DNA of 64,000 bases, taken from the NCBI GenBank assembly GCA_036824005.1, contig DAITBA010000011.1:62001-126000 (forward strand), read 5' to 3'. The stretch is from DAITBA01 sp036824005 (GTDB lineage Bacteria; Pseudomonadota; Gammaproteobacteria; Burkholderiales; Rhodocyclaceae). Position numbers and translations under genes: made by a program. Below are positions 37,047 to 45,328 of the stretch, piece by piece. The notes beneath the pieces were generated by a model. That model made no database searches, was not told the origin of the DNA, and worked only from the letters and a program-made list of their open reading frames with translations. The first letter of the stretch is position 1. Every line of letters begins with the position of its first letter.

Positions 37047-38356
37047 CTGCCATCAAACGTCTGAGCACGCGCGCCCCGGATTTCATGGCCTCGCTGGCCT
37101 CGCTGCTTGCCTTCGAGGCGGCCCAGGACGATAGCATCGAACAGGCCGTGGCCGAGATTCTTACTGCGGTGAAGACGCTTGGTGACCCCGCCGTCATCGA
37201 ATACACGCGCCGCTACGATCACCTCGACGTCAAAGCCATGGTCGAGCTGGAGTTGGCGAAGAAGGACCTGGACGCGGCGCTCGTCAGCCTGCCGGCCGAG
37301 CAGCGTGCGGCGTTGGAGCAGGCCGCGGCCCGGGTGGCGCTGTATCACGAGCGTCAGCTCGCCGGCTCCTGGGATTACGTCGAGGACAGCGAAGCGATGC
37401 GCGGCACGCGCCTTGGCCAGAAGGTGACGCCGCTGGACCGGGTCGGGCTCTACGTGCCCGGCGGCAAGGCGGCCTATCCGTCCTCGGTGCTGATGAACGC
37501 CATTCCTGCCAAGGTGGCCGGCGTCGGCGAACTGATCATGGTCGTGCCCACGCCGCGCGGCGAGCGTAATCCTCTGGTGCTGGCGGCGGCGGCGATCACC
37601 GGCGTGGACCGCGTGTTTACCATCGGCGGGGCGCAGGCCGTGGCCGCCCTGGCCTACGGCACGCAGACTATCCCGCAGGTGGACAAGATCGTCGGCCCCG
37701 GCAACGCCTACGTTGCCGCCGCCAAGCGGCGCGTATACGGCGTCGTCGGCATCGACATGGTCGCCGGTCCTTCGGAAGTGTTGATCATCGCCGATGGCAG
37801 TTCGAACCCGGACTGGGTGGCGATGGATCTGTTCGCCCAGGCCGAGCACGACGAACTCGCCCAGTCGATTCTGCTGTCCCCCGATGCTGGCTTCATCGCC
37901 GCGGTGGCGGCGAGCATCGAGCGGCTGCTGCCGGAGATGCCGCGCCGGGACGTGATCCGCGCCTCGCTCGAAGGCCGCGGTGCCCTGATCGAGACGCGCG
38001 ATCTGAACGAAGCCTGCGCCATCGCCAACCGCATCGCCCCCGAGCACCTGGAACTGAGCGTAGCCGATCCGCATCCGCTGGTCGACCGCATCCGCCATGC
38101 CGGCGCCATCTTCATCGGCCACTATTCCTCCGAGGCGCTGGGCGACTACTGCGCCGGACCCAACCACGTGCTGCCGACCATGCGCAGCGCCCGTTTCTCC
38201 TCGCCGCTGGGGGTCTACGACTTTCAGAAACGCAGCAGCATCATCGATGTCTCCGCCGCTGGCGCGCGCACCCTCGGGCGTATCGCCTCGACGCTTGCGC
38301 ACGGCGAAGGGCTGCAGGCCCATGCGCGATCGGCGGAGTTGCGCTTGAAAGAATGA
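37043..38356 (+). CDS. hisD: histidinol dehydrogenase HisD
   Basis: The 437-residue enzyme has VPGGKAAYPSSVLMNAIPAK, GPGNAYVAAAKR, DMVAGPSEVLIIADG (zinc and substrate regions) and AEHDELAQ, all HisD hallmarks. It performs the last two oxidations to L-histidine with NAD. GTG start overlapping hisG. The next gene in direction of transcription is hisC, but on the opposite strand. Confidence 0.97.
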   Translation: MTAIKRLSTRAPDFMASLASLLAFEAAQDDSIEQAVAEILTAVKTLGDPAVIEYTRRYDHLDVKAMVELELAKKDLDAALVSLPAEQRAALEQAAARVALYHERQLAGSWDYVEDSEAMRGTRLGQKVTPLDRVGLYVPGGKAAYPSSVLMNAIPAKVAGVGELIMVVPTPRGERNPLVLAAAAITGVDRVFTIGGAQAVAALAYGTQTIPQVDKIVGPGNAYVAAAKRRVYGVVGIDMVAGPSEVLIIADGSSNPDWVAMDLFAQAEHDELAQSILLSPDAGFIAAVAASIERLLPEMPRRDVIRASLEGRGALIETRDLNEACAIANRIAPEHLELSVADPHPLVDRIRHAGAIFIGHYSSEALGDYCAGPNHVLPTMRSARFSSPLGVYDFQKRSSIIDVSAAGARTLGRIASTLAHGEGLQAHARSAELRLKE

Positions 38357-38389
38357 GCGGGCCCGGCGGTCTTCCTCCGCCACGCGTTC

Positions 38390-39448
38390 CTATCCCAGGA
38401 TCTCCTGCAAAGCTGCCATCAGTGCCCGGCACTGCTCATCCGTGCCGATGGTGATGCGCAGATACTGCTCGATGCGCGGCAGCTTGAAGTGGCGCACGAT
38501 GATGCTGCGTGCGCGCAGGGCCGCCGCCAACTCGGCACCATCGCGGCGCGGGTGGCGGGCGAAGATGAAGTTCGCCGCCGAGGGAATGACATCAAAGCCG
38601 AGCGCGGCGAGTTCGCTCGAGAGCGCCGCGCGGCTCTGCATGATCTTGCGGCGGATGGTCTCGAAATGGGCGCGATCTTCCAAGGCGGCCACCGCGCCGG
38701 CAATGGCCATGCGGCCCAAGGGGTAGGAGTTAAAGCTGTTCTTGACCCGCTCCAGGGCTTCGATCAGATCGGCGTGGCCGACGGCGAACCCTACCCGCAA
38801 GCCGGCCAGGGCGCGGGACTTGGACAAGGTGTGCACGATCAGCAGATTGGCAAAGCGCCCGATCAGTCCGATTGCCGAGTCGCCGCCGAAGTCCACATAG
38901 GCTTCGTCCACCACGACCACGGACTCCGTGTTGCGCGTCATCAGCCGCTCGATATCGGTCAGCGGCAACAACCGTCCGGTGGGTGCGTTAGGGTTGGGAA
39001 AGATGATGCCGCCATTGGGCTTGCCGTAGGCTTCGACGTGCAGTGCAAAGCCCTCATCCAGCGGCACCGTGCGGTAGTCGATGCCGTAGAGCTGACAGTA
39101 GACCGGATAGAAGCTGTAGGTGACGTCGGGAAACAACAGCGGCTGCTCGTGCTTGAGCAGCGCCTGAAAGGTGTGAGCCAGGACCTCGTCGGAGCCGTTG
39201 CCGACGAAGACTTGGGCCGGGACGACGCCGTAATGGCGGGCGATGGCTTCCTTGAGCCGCTCTGCGTTCGGATCGGGATACAGCCGCAGCGTATCGCCGA
39301 CCTCCGCCCGGATCGCCTGCAGCACCATGGGCGAGGGGCCGTAGGGGTTCTCGTTGGTGTTGAGCTTGATCAGCTCGGGCAGCGTGGGCTGCTCGCCGGG
39401 AACGTAGGGCGTCAGGCCGTGGACGACGGCGCTCCAGTATCGGCTCAT
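38390..39448 (-). CDS. hisC: histidinol-phosphate aminotransferase HisC (inverted relative to the operon)
   Basis: The 352-residue fold-type I aminotransferase has LNTNENPYGPSP near the start, VVVDEAYVDFGGDS and the PLP-lysine motif HTLSKSRALAGLRVGF. It converts imidazole-acetol phosphate to histidinol phosphate. It is normally in-line between hisD and hisB, but here it lies on the minus strand, tail-to-tail with hisD (33 bases) and head-to-head with hisB. It therefore needs its own promoter in the 39449-39543 gap. Confidence 0.96.
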   Translation of the reverse strand: MSRYWSAVVHGLTPYVPGEQPTLPELIKLNTNENPYGPSPMVLQAIRAEVGDTLRLYPDPNAERLKEAIARHYGVVPAQVFVGNGSDEVLAHTFQALLKHEQPLLFPDVTYSFYPVYCQLYGIDYRTVPLDEGFALHVEAYGKPNGGIIFPNPNAPTGRLLPLTDIERLMTRNTESVVVVDEAYVDFGGDSAIGLIGRFANLLIVHTLSKSRALAGLRVGFAVGHADLIEALERVKNSFNSYPLGRMAIAGAVAALEDRAHFETIRRKIMQSRAALSSELAALGFDVIPSAANFIFARHPRRDGAELAAALRARSIIVRHFKLPRIEQYLRITIGTDEQCRALMAALQEILG

Positions 39449-39491
39449 GGCGTCGGAATGCGGGGCGGATAGACTATGGGCGAGCGCGCAA

Positions 39492-39500
39492 TGGTATCAT
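39492..39500 (+). promoter_or_regulatory. extended -10 promoter candidate for hisB and downstream genes
   Basis: TGGTATCAT matches TG-n-TATAAT 43 bases before the hisB ATG. A promoter is needed here because inverted hisC separates hisB from the hisG-hisD transcript. No convincing -35 box. Confidence 0.45.
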
Positions 39501-39543
39501 GGCCCTTGTTCGCTTCCCGTTTCCGTCCTCCTGTCAACGCCCC

Positions 39544-40131
39544 ATGCGGCAAGCCACTATCACGCGCGATACGCTGGAGACGCAGATTACCGTCAAGATG
39601 GTGCTGGACGGATCCGGCCAGTCCAGCCTCTCCTCCGGTGTAGCCTTCCTCGACCACATGCTGGATCAGGTTGCCCGTCACGGCATGATCGACCTCGCCG
39701 TAGAGGCGAAAGGTGACCTGCATATCGACGCGCATCACACGGTCGAGGACATCGGCATCACATGCGGGCAGGCGCTGGCGGCGGCGCTGGGCGACAAGAA
39801 GGGCATACGCCGCTATGGTCATGCCTACGTGCCGCTGGATGAGGCGTTGTCGCGCGTGGTCGTCGATTTCTCCGGTCGCCCGGGCCTGGTCTTCAACGTG
39901 GAGTTCAGCCGTGCCCGCGTCGGTGATTTCGACGTCGATCTGGTGCATGAGTTCTTCCAGGGCTTCGTCAATCACGCTCAAGCGACGTTGCACATCGACA
40001 ACCTGCGTGGCCAGAACGCCCACCACCAATGCGAAACCGTTTTCAAAGCCTTCGGACGGGCACTGCGTATGGCGCTGGAGCTGGACGAACGCGCCCGCGG
40101 CACGGTTCCGTCCACCAAGGGCACACTCTGA
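39544..40131 (+). CDS. hisB: imidazoleglycerol-phosphate dehydratase HisB
   Basis: The 195-residue protein is a mono-functional IGPD with the two manganese-binding motifs: FLDHMLDQVARHG and DAHHTVEDIGI in the first half, and the equivalent DLVHEFFQGFVNHAQATLH in the second. The ATG at 39544 gives the typical length of 195. It lacks the phosphatase half found in E. coli HisB. Confidence 0.96.
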   Translation: MRQATITRDTLETQITVKMVLDGSGQSSLSSGVAFLDHMLDQVARHGMIDLAVEAKGDLHIDAHHTVEDIGITCGQALAAALGDKKGIRRYGHAYVPLDEALSRVVVDFSGRPGLVFNVEFSRARVGDFDVDLVHEFFQGFVNHAQATLHIDNLRGQNAHHQCETVFKAFGRALRMALELDERARGTVPSTKGTL

Positions 40132-40213
40132 GCGTTATCGACTGGAACGCGAGCCACGCGAGCTATACCGCCGCTCCGCCTTTCACAGCGCATCCCCGGC
40201 AGAAACCGAAATC

Positions 40214-40852
40214 ATGACCTCCGTTGCGATCGTCGACTATGGCATGGGCAATCTGCGCTCGGTCGCCAAGGCGATCGAGCATGTTGCGCCGCAGGCCAGC
40301 GTGCTCGTCACCTCCGATGCCGACCAGGTTGCGGCGGCGCAACGGGTGGTCGTCCCCGGACAGGGTGCCATGCCCGATTGCATGCGCGAGCTCGATGCAC
40401 GCGGGCTGCGCCAGGCCGTGATCCAAGCCTCGCGGGACAGACCGTTTCTGGGCATCTGCATCGGCCTGCAAATGCTGTTTGCCCGCAGCGAGGAAGGCGA
40501 CGTCGCGGGCTTGTCCCTGTTGCCGGGAACGGTCAAGCGCTTTCCCCATGACGCCATGATCGCGGCCGATGGCAGCCGGCTGAAAGTGCCGCATATGGGC
40601 TGGAATGAAGTCGGGCAGGCAAAGCCCCACCCTCTCTGGCAGGGCATCGCGGACGGCGCGCGGTTCTATTTCGTGCACAGCTACTACGTGGATGCGGGAC
40701 GGCCGGACCTGGCCGCCGGCGTCACCATGTACGGCGTCCCCTTTACCAGCGCGGTGGCGCACGCTAATATCTTCGCGGTGCAGTTTCATCCGGAGAAGAG
40801 TGCGCAGGCAGGTCTGACCCTGCTGGGCAACTTCATGCGCTGGAAGCCATGA
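40214..40852 (+). CDS. hisH: imidazole glycerol phosphate synthase glutaminase HisH
   Basis: The 212-residue class I glutamine amidotransferase has VAIVDYGMGNLRSVAKAIEH, the nucleophile cysteine in FLGICIGLQMLF (about residue 83), and the His/Glu of VQFHPEKSAQ. It supplies ammonia to HisF. A marC gene found here in some Burkholderia is absent; 82 bases separate hisB from hisH. Confidence 0.95.
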   Translation: MTSVAIVDYGMGNLRSVAKAIEHVAPQASVLVTSDADQVAAAQRVVVPGQGAMPDCMRELDARGLRQAVIQASRDRPFLGICIGLQMLFARSEEGDVAGLSLLPGTVKRFPHDAMIAADGSRLKVPHMGWNEVGQAKPHPLWQGIADGARFYFVHSYYVDAGRPDLAAGVTMYGVPFTSAVAHANIFAVQFHPEKSAQAGLTLLGNFMRWKP

Positions 40853-40930
40853 TCGCCCGATTCGCCGCATGACGACTATCCTCATGGCACGACGTCACTG
40901 CCATCCGCTATCGCCCCGCCGCTTCCGGCC

Positions 40931-41680
40931 ATGCTGCTGATACCCGCCATCGACATCAAGGACGCCAAGTGCGTGCGCCTGAAGCAGGGCGACATGGGCG
41001 ATGTCACCGTGTTTTCGGAGAGGCCGGCGGAAATGGCCCGGCACTGGATCGAGGAGGGGGCGCGGCGCCTGCACATCGTCGATCTCAACGGCGCCGTGGC
41101 CGGCAAGCCGAAGAACGAGGAGGCAATCAAAGCCATCGTTGCCGAGGTCGGCGATGACATCCCGGTGCAACTCGGCGGCGGCATTCGTGATCTCGATACC
41201 ATCGAGCGCTACCTGGACGATGGCATCAGCTATGTGATCATCGGCACGGCGGCGGTGAAGAATCCCGGCTTCCTTCACGATGCGTGCACCGCGTTTCCAG
41301 GGCATATCATCGTCGGGCTCGATGCGCGCGACGGCAAGGTCGCCACGGACGGCTGGTCGAAGATGACGGGCCACGACGTCGTGGACTTGGCGAGGAAGTT
41401 CGAGGACTACGGCGTCGAGGCCGTGATCTACACCGATATCGGCCGCGACGGCATGATGACCGGCGTGAATGTCGAGGCGACGGTGCGGCTTGCCCGCGCG
41501 CTGCGCATTCCCGTGATCGCCAGCGGCGGCATCGCCAGCATGGACGACATCCGTAGCCTGTGCGCTGTTCAGGACGAAGGGATCATGGGTGCGATCACTG
41601 GGCGGGCGATCTACGAGGGCAAGCTGGAGTTCAAGCATGCCCAGGGCGAAGCGGACAACTACGTGCGGGGCCAGGAGTGA
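40931..41680 (+). CDS. hisA: ProFAR isomerase HisA
   Basis: The 249-residue (beta-alpha)8 barrel has MLLIPAIDIKDAKCVRLKQG (catalytic Asp 8), VQLGGGIRDLDTIERYLD and YTDIGRDGMMTGVNVEAT, with the second catalytic Asp. It isomerises ProFAR to PRFAR. Confidence 0.96.
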   Translation: MLLIPAIDIKDAKCVRLKQGDMGDVTVFSERPAEMARHWIEEGARRLHIVDLNGAVAGKPKNEEAIKAIVAEVGDDIPVQLGGGIRDLDTIERYLDDGISYVIIGTAAVKNPGFLHDACTAFPGHIIVGLDARDGKVATDGWSKMTGHDVVDLARKFEDYGVEAVIYTDIGRDGMMTGVNVEATVRLARALRIPVIASGGIASMDDIRSLCAVQDEGIMGAITGRAIYEGKLEFKHAQGEADNYVRGQE

Positions 41681-41743
41681 GGGGCGAGGCGTAGCTTTCA
41701 CGCGCTTGCCGCGACCCACCGCTTTCCTTCCTCCGCTCACGAC

Positions 41744-42511
41744 ATGCTGGCCAAACGTATCATTCCCTGTCTCGACGTCAATGCCGGGCGTGTGGTCAAG
41801 GGTGTCAACTTCGTCGCGCTGCGCGACGCCGGCGATCCGGTGGAGATTGCCCGACGCTACGACGAACAGGGCGCCGACGAGCTGACCTTTCTCGACATCA
41901 CCGCCAGCTCCGACGAGCGCGATATCATTCTGCACGTTGTGGAGCAGGTCGCCGAGCAGGTGTTCATTCCGCTCACGGTGGGCGGCGGCATCCGGGCTGT
42001 GGAGGATGTGCGCCGGCTACTCAGCGCCGGCGCTGACAAGATCAGCATCAATACTGCCGCGGTGCAGAATCCGGCTCTGGTGGCTGAGGCCAGCGGGCGC
42101 GTCGGCTCGCAGTGCATCGTCGTCGCCATCGACGCCAAACAAGTCGCCGATGGGGGCTCGCCGCGCTGGGAGGTGTTTACCCACGGCGGGCGCAAGCCGA
42201 CGGGAATCGACGCCGTAGCATGGGCGCGTCGCGTCCAGGAGCTCGGTGCCGGAGAGATACTGCTGACGAGTATGGATCGTGACGGCACGAAGAACGGTTT
42301 CGACATCGCGCTCACGCGGGCAATCGCCGAGGCGGTGGAAATTCCCGTCATCGCCAGCGGTGGGGTGGGCAACCTCGAGCACCTGGCGCAGGGCATCATC
42401 GACGGGCATGCCGACGCCGTGCTGGCGGCGAGTATCTTTCACTACGGTGAATTTACCGTGCGCGAAGCCAAGGAGTACATGCGTGGGAGGGGTATCGAGG
42501 TGCGACTGTGA
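41744..42511 (+). CDS. hisF: imidazole glycerol phosphate synthase cyclase HisF
   Basis: The 255-residue barrel starts MLAKRIIPCLDVNAGRVVKG (catalytic Asp 11) and includes FIPLTVGGGIRAVEDVRRLL and LLTSMDRDGTKNGFD (catalytic Asp about residue 130 region). It forms the imidazole ring with ammonia from HisH. The stop overlaps the hisI GTG. Confidence 0.96.
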   Translation: MLAKRIIPCLDVNAGRVVKGVNFVALRDAGDPVEIARRYDEQGADELTFLDITASSDERDIILHVVEQVAEQVFIPLTVGGGIRAVEDVRRLLSAGADKISINTAAVQNPALVAEASGRVGSQCIVVAIDAKQVADGGSPRWEVFTHGGRKPTGIDAVAWARRVQELGAGEILLTSMDRDGTKNGFDIALTRAIAEAVEIPVIASGGVGNLEHLAQGIIDGHADAVLAASIFHYGEFTVREAKEYMRGRGIEVRL

Positions 42512-42912
42512 GCGAGAGGGGCGGGCACATGAGCTGGCTCGATGAGGTGCGCTGGGACGACAATGGGCTGGTGCCGGCGGTAGTGCAGGAGGCGGGCAGC
42601 AACGACCTGCTGATGGTGGCGTGGATGAATCGAGAGGCGCTGGAGCGTACTGCGCGCATCGGCGAAGCCGTATACTGGTCGCGTTCGCGGCGCAAGCTCT
42701 GGCACAAGGGCGAGGAGTCGGGTCACGTGCAGAAGGTGCGCGAGATTCGCCTCGACTGTGACAATGACGTTGTGCTGCTGAAGGTGGAGCAGCACGGCGG
42801 CATCGCCTGTCACACAGGCCGCCACAGTTGCTTCTTCCAGAAACTGCTGGAGAACGATCGCTGGGAAGCCGTAGAACAGGTCTTGAAAGACCCAGGAGAG
42901 ATATACAAATGA
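42508..42912 (+). CDS. hisI: phosphoribosyl-AMP cyclohydrolase HisI
   Basis: The 134-residue protein has LMVAWMNREALERT, YWSRSRRKLWHKGEESGH and the metal-binding IRLDCDNDVVLLKVEQ and IACHTGRHSCFF. It is the mono-functional cyclohydrolase. The GTG start overlaps hisF by four bases; the inner ATG at 42529 is another possible start. Confidence 0.95.
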   Translation: MSERGGHMSWLDEVRWDDNGLVPAVVQEAGSNDLLMVAWMNREALERTARIGEAVYWSRSRRKLWHKGEESGHVQKVREIRLDCDNDVVLLKVEQHGGIACHTGRHSCFFQKLLENDRWEAVEQVLKDPGEIYK

Positions 42913-43268
42913 TCGACGACCGTAGCGGAATCCTCCAGCGCGTCTCGGACACGCTGGCCGAGCGGAGGGAGGCCGACCCCAACAGCAGCTATGTCGCATC
43001 GCTCTATGCCAAGGGCCTGGACGCGATCCTGAAAAAGGTCGCCGAGGAGTCGGCGGAAGTTCTGATGGCGGCGAAGGACGGCGACCGCCTTCACATCGTC
43101 TGGGAAGTCACGGATCTGTGGTTCCACAGCCTGATCCTCATGACGCACTTCGGCCTAAGCGTCGATGACATCCTCGTGGAACTTCGCCGGCGTGAAGGCA
43201 TTTCGGGCATCGACGAGAAGCGCGCGCGGATGGCCGATGCCGTGGAGTCCACACGCTCCGGGGAGTAG
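42909..43268 (+). CDS. hisE: phosphoribosyl-ATP pyrophosphatase HisE
   Basis: The 119-residue protein has the MazG-like HisE helices: SYVASLYAKGLDAILKKVAE, then ESAEVLMAAKDGD and WEVTDLWFHSLILM, which carry the acidic metal ligands. The ATG overlaps the hisI stop by four bases. It is the last his gene before hinT. Confidence 0.95.
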   Translation: MIDDRSGILQRVSDTLAERREADPNSSYVASLYAKGLDAILKKVAEESAEVLMAAKDGDRLHIVWEVTDLWFHSLILMTHFGLSVDDILVELRRREGISGIDEKRARMADAVESTRSGE

Positions 43269-43345
43269 CAGCCGAGGCAGGCACGTTGCCCTGGCGGCTC
43301 GCCGAAACCACCGCCGGGCCAGCCAGGTATACGAGCGACACGACC

Positions 43346-43705
43346 ATGGAAAACTGTATTTTCTGCAAGATCGTTCGGGGCGAGATCCCCAGCCGCAAGG
43401 TCTACGAAGACGACGATGTGCTGGCGTTCCACGACATCCAGCCGCAGGCGCCGGTGCATGTGCTAGTCGTTCCGAAGGTCCATATTGCGTCGCTCTACGA
43501 AGCGGACATGAGCCATCAGGCGGTACTGGGGAAGATGCTGGCGCTGTCGGGGCGGCTGGCCAGCGAGCAGGGGGCAAGCGACGGCTTCCGCACCATCATT
43601 AACACCGGCCGGGTCGGCGGACAGGAGGTGTATCATCTTCACATGCACGTCTTTGGCGGGCCCGAGCCACTCGGGCGGATGCTGTCAAAGCGGGTCACGC
43701 CATAG
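43346..43705 (+). CDS. hinT: HinT-like HIT-family nucleotide hydrolase
   Basis: The 119-residue protein has NCIFCKIVRGEIPSRKVYED at the start and the HIT triad YHLHMHVFGG near residue 100. HinT hydrolyses purine-nucleoside phosphoramidates. It bridges the his and tat genes in many betaproteobacteria and sits nine bases before tatA. Confidence 0.95.
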   Translation: MENCIFCKIVRGEIPSRKVYEDDDVLAFHDIQPQAPVHVLVVPKVHIASLYEADMSHQAVLGKMLALSGRLASEQGASDGFRTIINTGRVGGQEVYHLHMHVFGGPEPLGRMLSKRVTP

Positions 43706-43714
43706 GAGAAGGCA

Positions 43715-43942
43715 ATGGGATCGTTCAGTATCTGGCACTGGTTGGTCGTTTTGGTCATTATTCTTTTGGTATTTGGCACGAAGAAGCTGCGCAACATCGG
43801 CTCGGACTTGGGCGGTGCCGTGAAGGGGTTCAAGGAGGGCATGCGCGAGGGTGAGCGCCCTGGCGAGGGCAGTGCGCCACCCCAGATCTCCGGTGGCCAG
43901 ACCATCGAAGGTGAGATCAAGGAGAAGACCAAGAGCTCCTGA
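43715..43942 (+). CDS. tatA: Sec-independent translocase subunit TatA
   Basis: The 75-residue protein starts MGSFSIWHWLVVLVIILLVF, a TatA membrane helix, followed by FGTKKLRNIGSDLGGAVKGF and the acidic, Glu/Gly-rich tail. TatA oligomers form the translocation pore for folded proteins. Confidence 0.95.
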   Translation: MGSFSIWHWLVVLVIILLVFGTKKLRNIGSDLGGAVKGFKEGMREGERPGEGSAPPQISGGQTIEGEIKEKTKSS

Positions 43943-44009
43943 GCAGGGCGCGATGTTCTGACGCGCGTATCGCCACGCCCACCTCCCGGCCTCGCGTTTC
44001 CTACCAGCA

Positions 44010-44438
44010 ATGTTCGACATCGGTTTCTCCGAGTTGATGGTGATCGCCCTGGTGGCGCTGATCGTCATCGGGCCGGAACGTCTGCCCAAGGTTGCCCGCA
44101 CGGCCGGACACCTTCTTGGGCGCCTGCAGCGCTACGTCAATGACGTCAAGGCGGATATCAATCGCGAAATGCAACTCGAGGATTTGCGCAAACTGCAGCA
44201 GCAGGTGGAGCAGTCGGCGCGTGAGGTGGAGACGTCCGTCCATAAGGAAGTCACGTCCGTCGAGGATTCCCTGAACAAGGCAGCGGCCGCGTTTTCTGCG
44301 CCCGGACTTGTGCCCGCCGGCGCGGATGCTGGGGCACCGTCGGAGGTGCCGGAAGGCTCGCTACCTGCCGCAGCGAAGGAATCGCCCCAGATGGAGTTGG
44401 GGCTTGCGTCGGGTTCGCCCGCCGACAAGGCCGGCTGA
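44010..44438 (+). CDS. tatB: Sec-independent translocase subunit TatB
   Basis: The 142-residue protein starts MFDIGFSELMVIALVALIVI, then GPERLPKVARTAGHL, the TatB hinge and amphipathic helix, followed by a coiled-coil and an Ala/Pro-rich tail. It partners TatC in signal-peptide recognition. 67 bases separate it from tatA. Confidence 0.94.
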   Translation: MFDIGFSELMVIALVALIVIGPERLPKVARTAGHLLGRLQRYVNDVKADINREMQLEDLRKLQQQVEQSAREVETSVHKEVTSVEDSLNKAAAAFSAPGLVPAGADAGAPSEVPEGSLPAAAKESPQMELGLASGSPADKAG

Positions 44439-44450
44439 TCGCCGCACGCG

Positions 44451-45287
44451 ATGGCCGAGCAACAGGAAACCTTCATCTCGCATCTGGTCGAGTTGCGCGA
44501 CCGGCTATTGCGTTGCATCGTCGCGATTCTGGTGGTCTTTCTCGTGCTCTGGTTCTGGCCGGGGCTTTCCGCGGTGTACGATCTTCTGGCCAAGCCGATG
44601 ATCGATACCCTGCCCGAAGGCACGCGTATGATCGCCACCGGCGTGGTCACGCCGTTTCTGGTACCGCTCAAGGTTGGCTTGATGACGGCTTTCGTGATTG
44701 CCCTGCCGTACGTGCTCTATCAGGTGTGGGCGTTCGTGGCGCCGGGCCTGTACGCACACGAAAAGCGGCTGGCATTGCCGGTCGTCATCGGCAGCACGCT
44801 GCTGTTCCTGGCCGGCATGGCGTACTGCTACTTCATTGTCTTCCGCTGGGTGTTCAGATTCATCGCCGAGTTCGCGCCCAAGAGCATTACACCGGCTCCG
44901 GACATCGAGGCCTATCTCAGCTTTGTGCTGACCATGTTCGTGGCATTCGGCGTGACCTTCGAAGTGCCGCTGGCTCAGGTAGTGCTGGTGCGCACCGGTG
45001 CGGTCACAGTGGATAAGCTCAAGGAGGTGCGCCCGTATGTCATCGTCGGCGCCTTCGTCGTCGCCGCCATCGTCACGCCGCCGGATGTCGTGTCACAGCT
45101 TTTGCTGGCGATACCGATGTGCGTGCTATACGAGTTTGGAATCATCCTTGCCCGCGTGGCCGACAAGCTCGTCCCCAAGGCGCGCGAACAAACCGGGACG
45201 TCCGACTACATCCCGCTTACCGCGCCGGAGATGGACGCGGAGTTGGACAAGGCCGAAGCAGAGCACAAAAAGAACCTGGAAAGCTGA
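44451..45287 (+). CDS. tatC: Sec-independent translocase subunit TatC
   Basis: The 278-residue protein has six membrane helices and family motifs FISHLVELRDRLLRCIVAIL and YEKRL-like AHEKRLALPVVIGSTLLF. Its first acidic loop contains the twin-arginine signal recognition Glu. The unusually long charged C-terminal tail follows residue 250. Overall length is typical (250-280). Confidence 0.95.
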   Translation: MAEQQETFISHLVELRDRLLRCIVAILVVFLVLWFWPGLSAVYDLLAKPMIDTLPEGTRMIATGVVTPFLVPLKVGLMTAFVIALPYVLYQVWAFVAPGLYAHEKRLALPVVIGSTLLFLAGMAYCYFIVFRWVFRFIAEFAPKSITPAPDIEAYLSFVLTMFVAFGVTFEVPLAQVVLVRTGAVTVDKLKEVRPYVIVGAFVVAAIVTPPDVVSQLLLAIPMCVLYEFGIILARVADKLVPKAREQTGTSDYIPLTAPEMDAELDKAEAEHKKNLES

Positions 45288-45303
45288 ACCGGGCCGCGCG
45301 CCG

Positions 45304-45320
45304 ATCACCGGTTCGGTGAT
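45304..45320. terminator. hairpin between convergent tatC and degS-like genes
   Basis: ATCACCG and CGGTGAT form a perfect 7-bp stem with a 3-base loop in the 41-base gap between the convergent genes. No T-run follows on either strand, so function as a terminator is uncertain. Confidence 0.35.
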
Positions 45321-45328
45321 GCAGGCGG

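Noticed and set aside
45288..45328. Bidirectional terminator between tatC and the protease gene
   Set aside because: The hairpin is real but lacks a T-run on both strands; kept only as a low-confidence hairpin.
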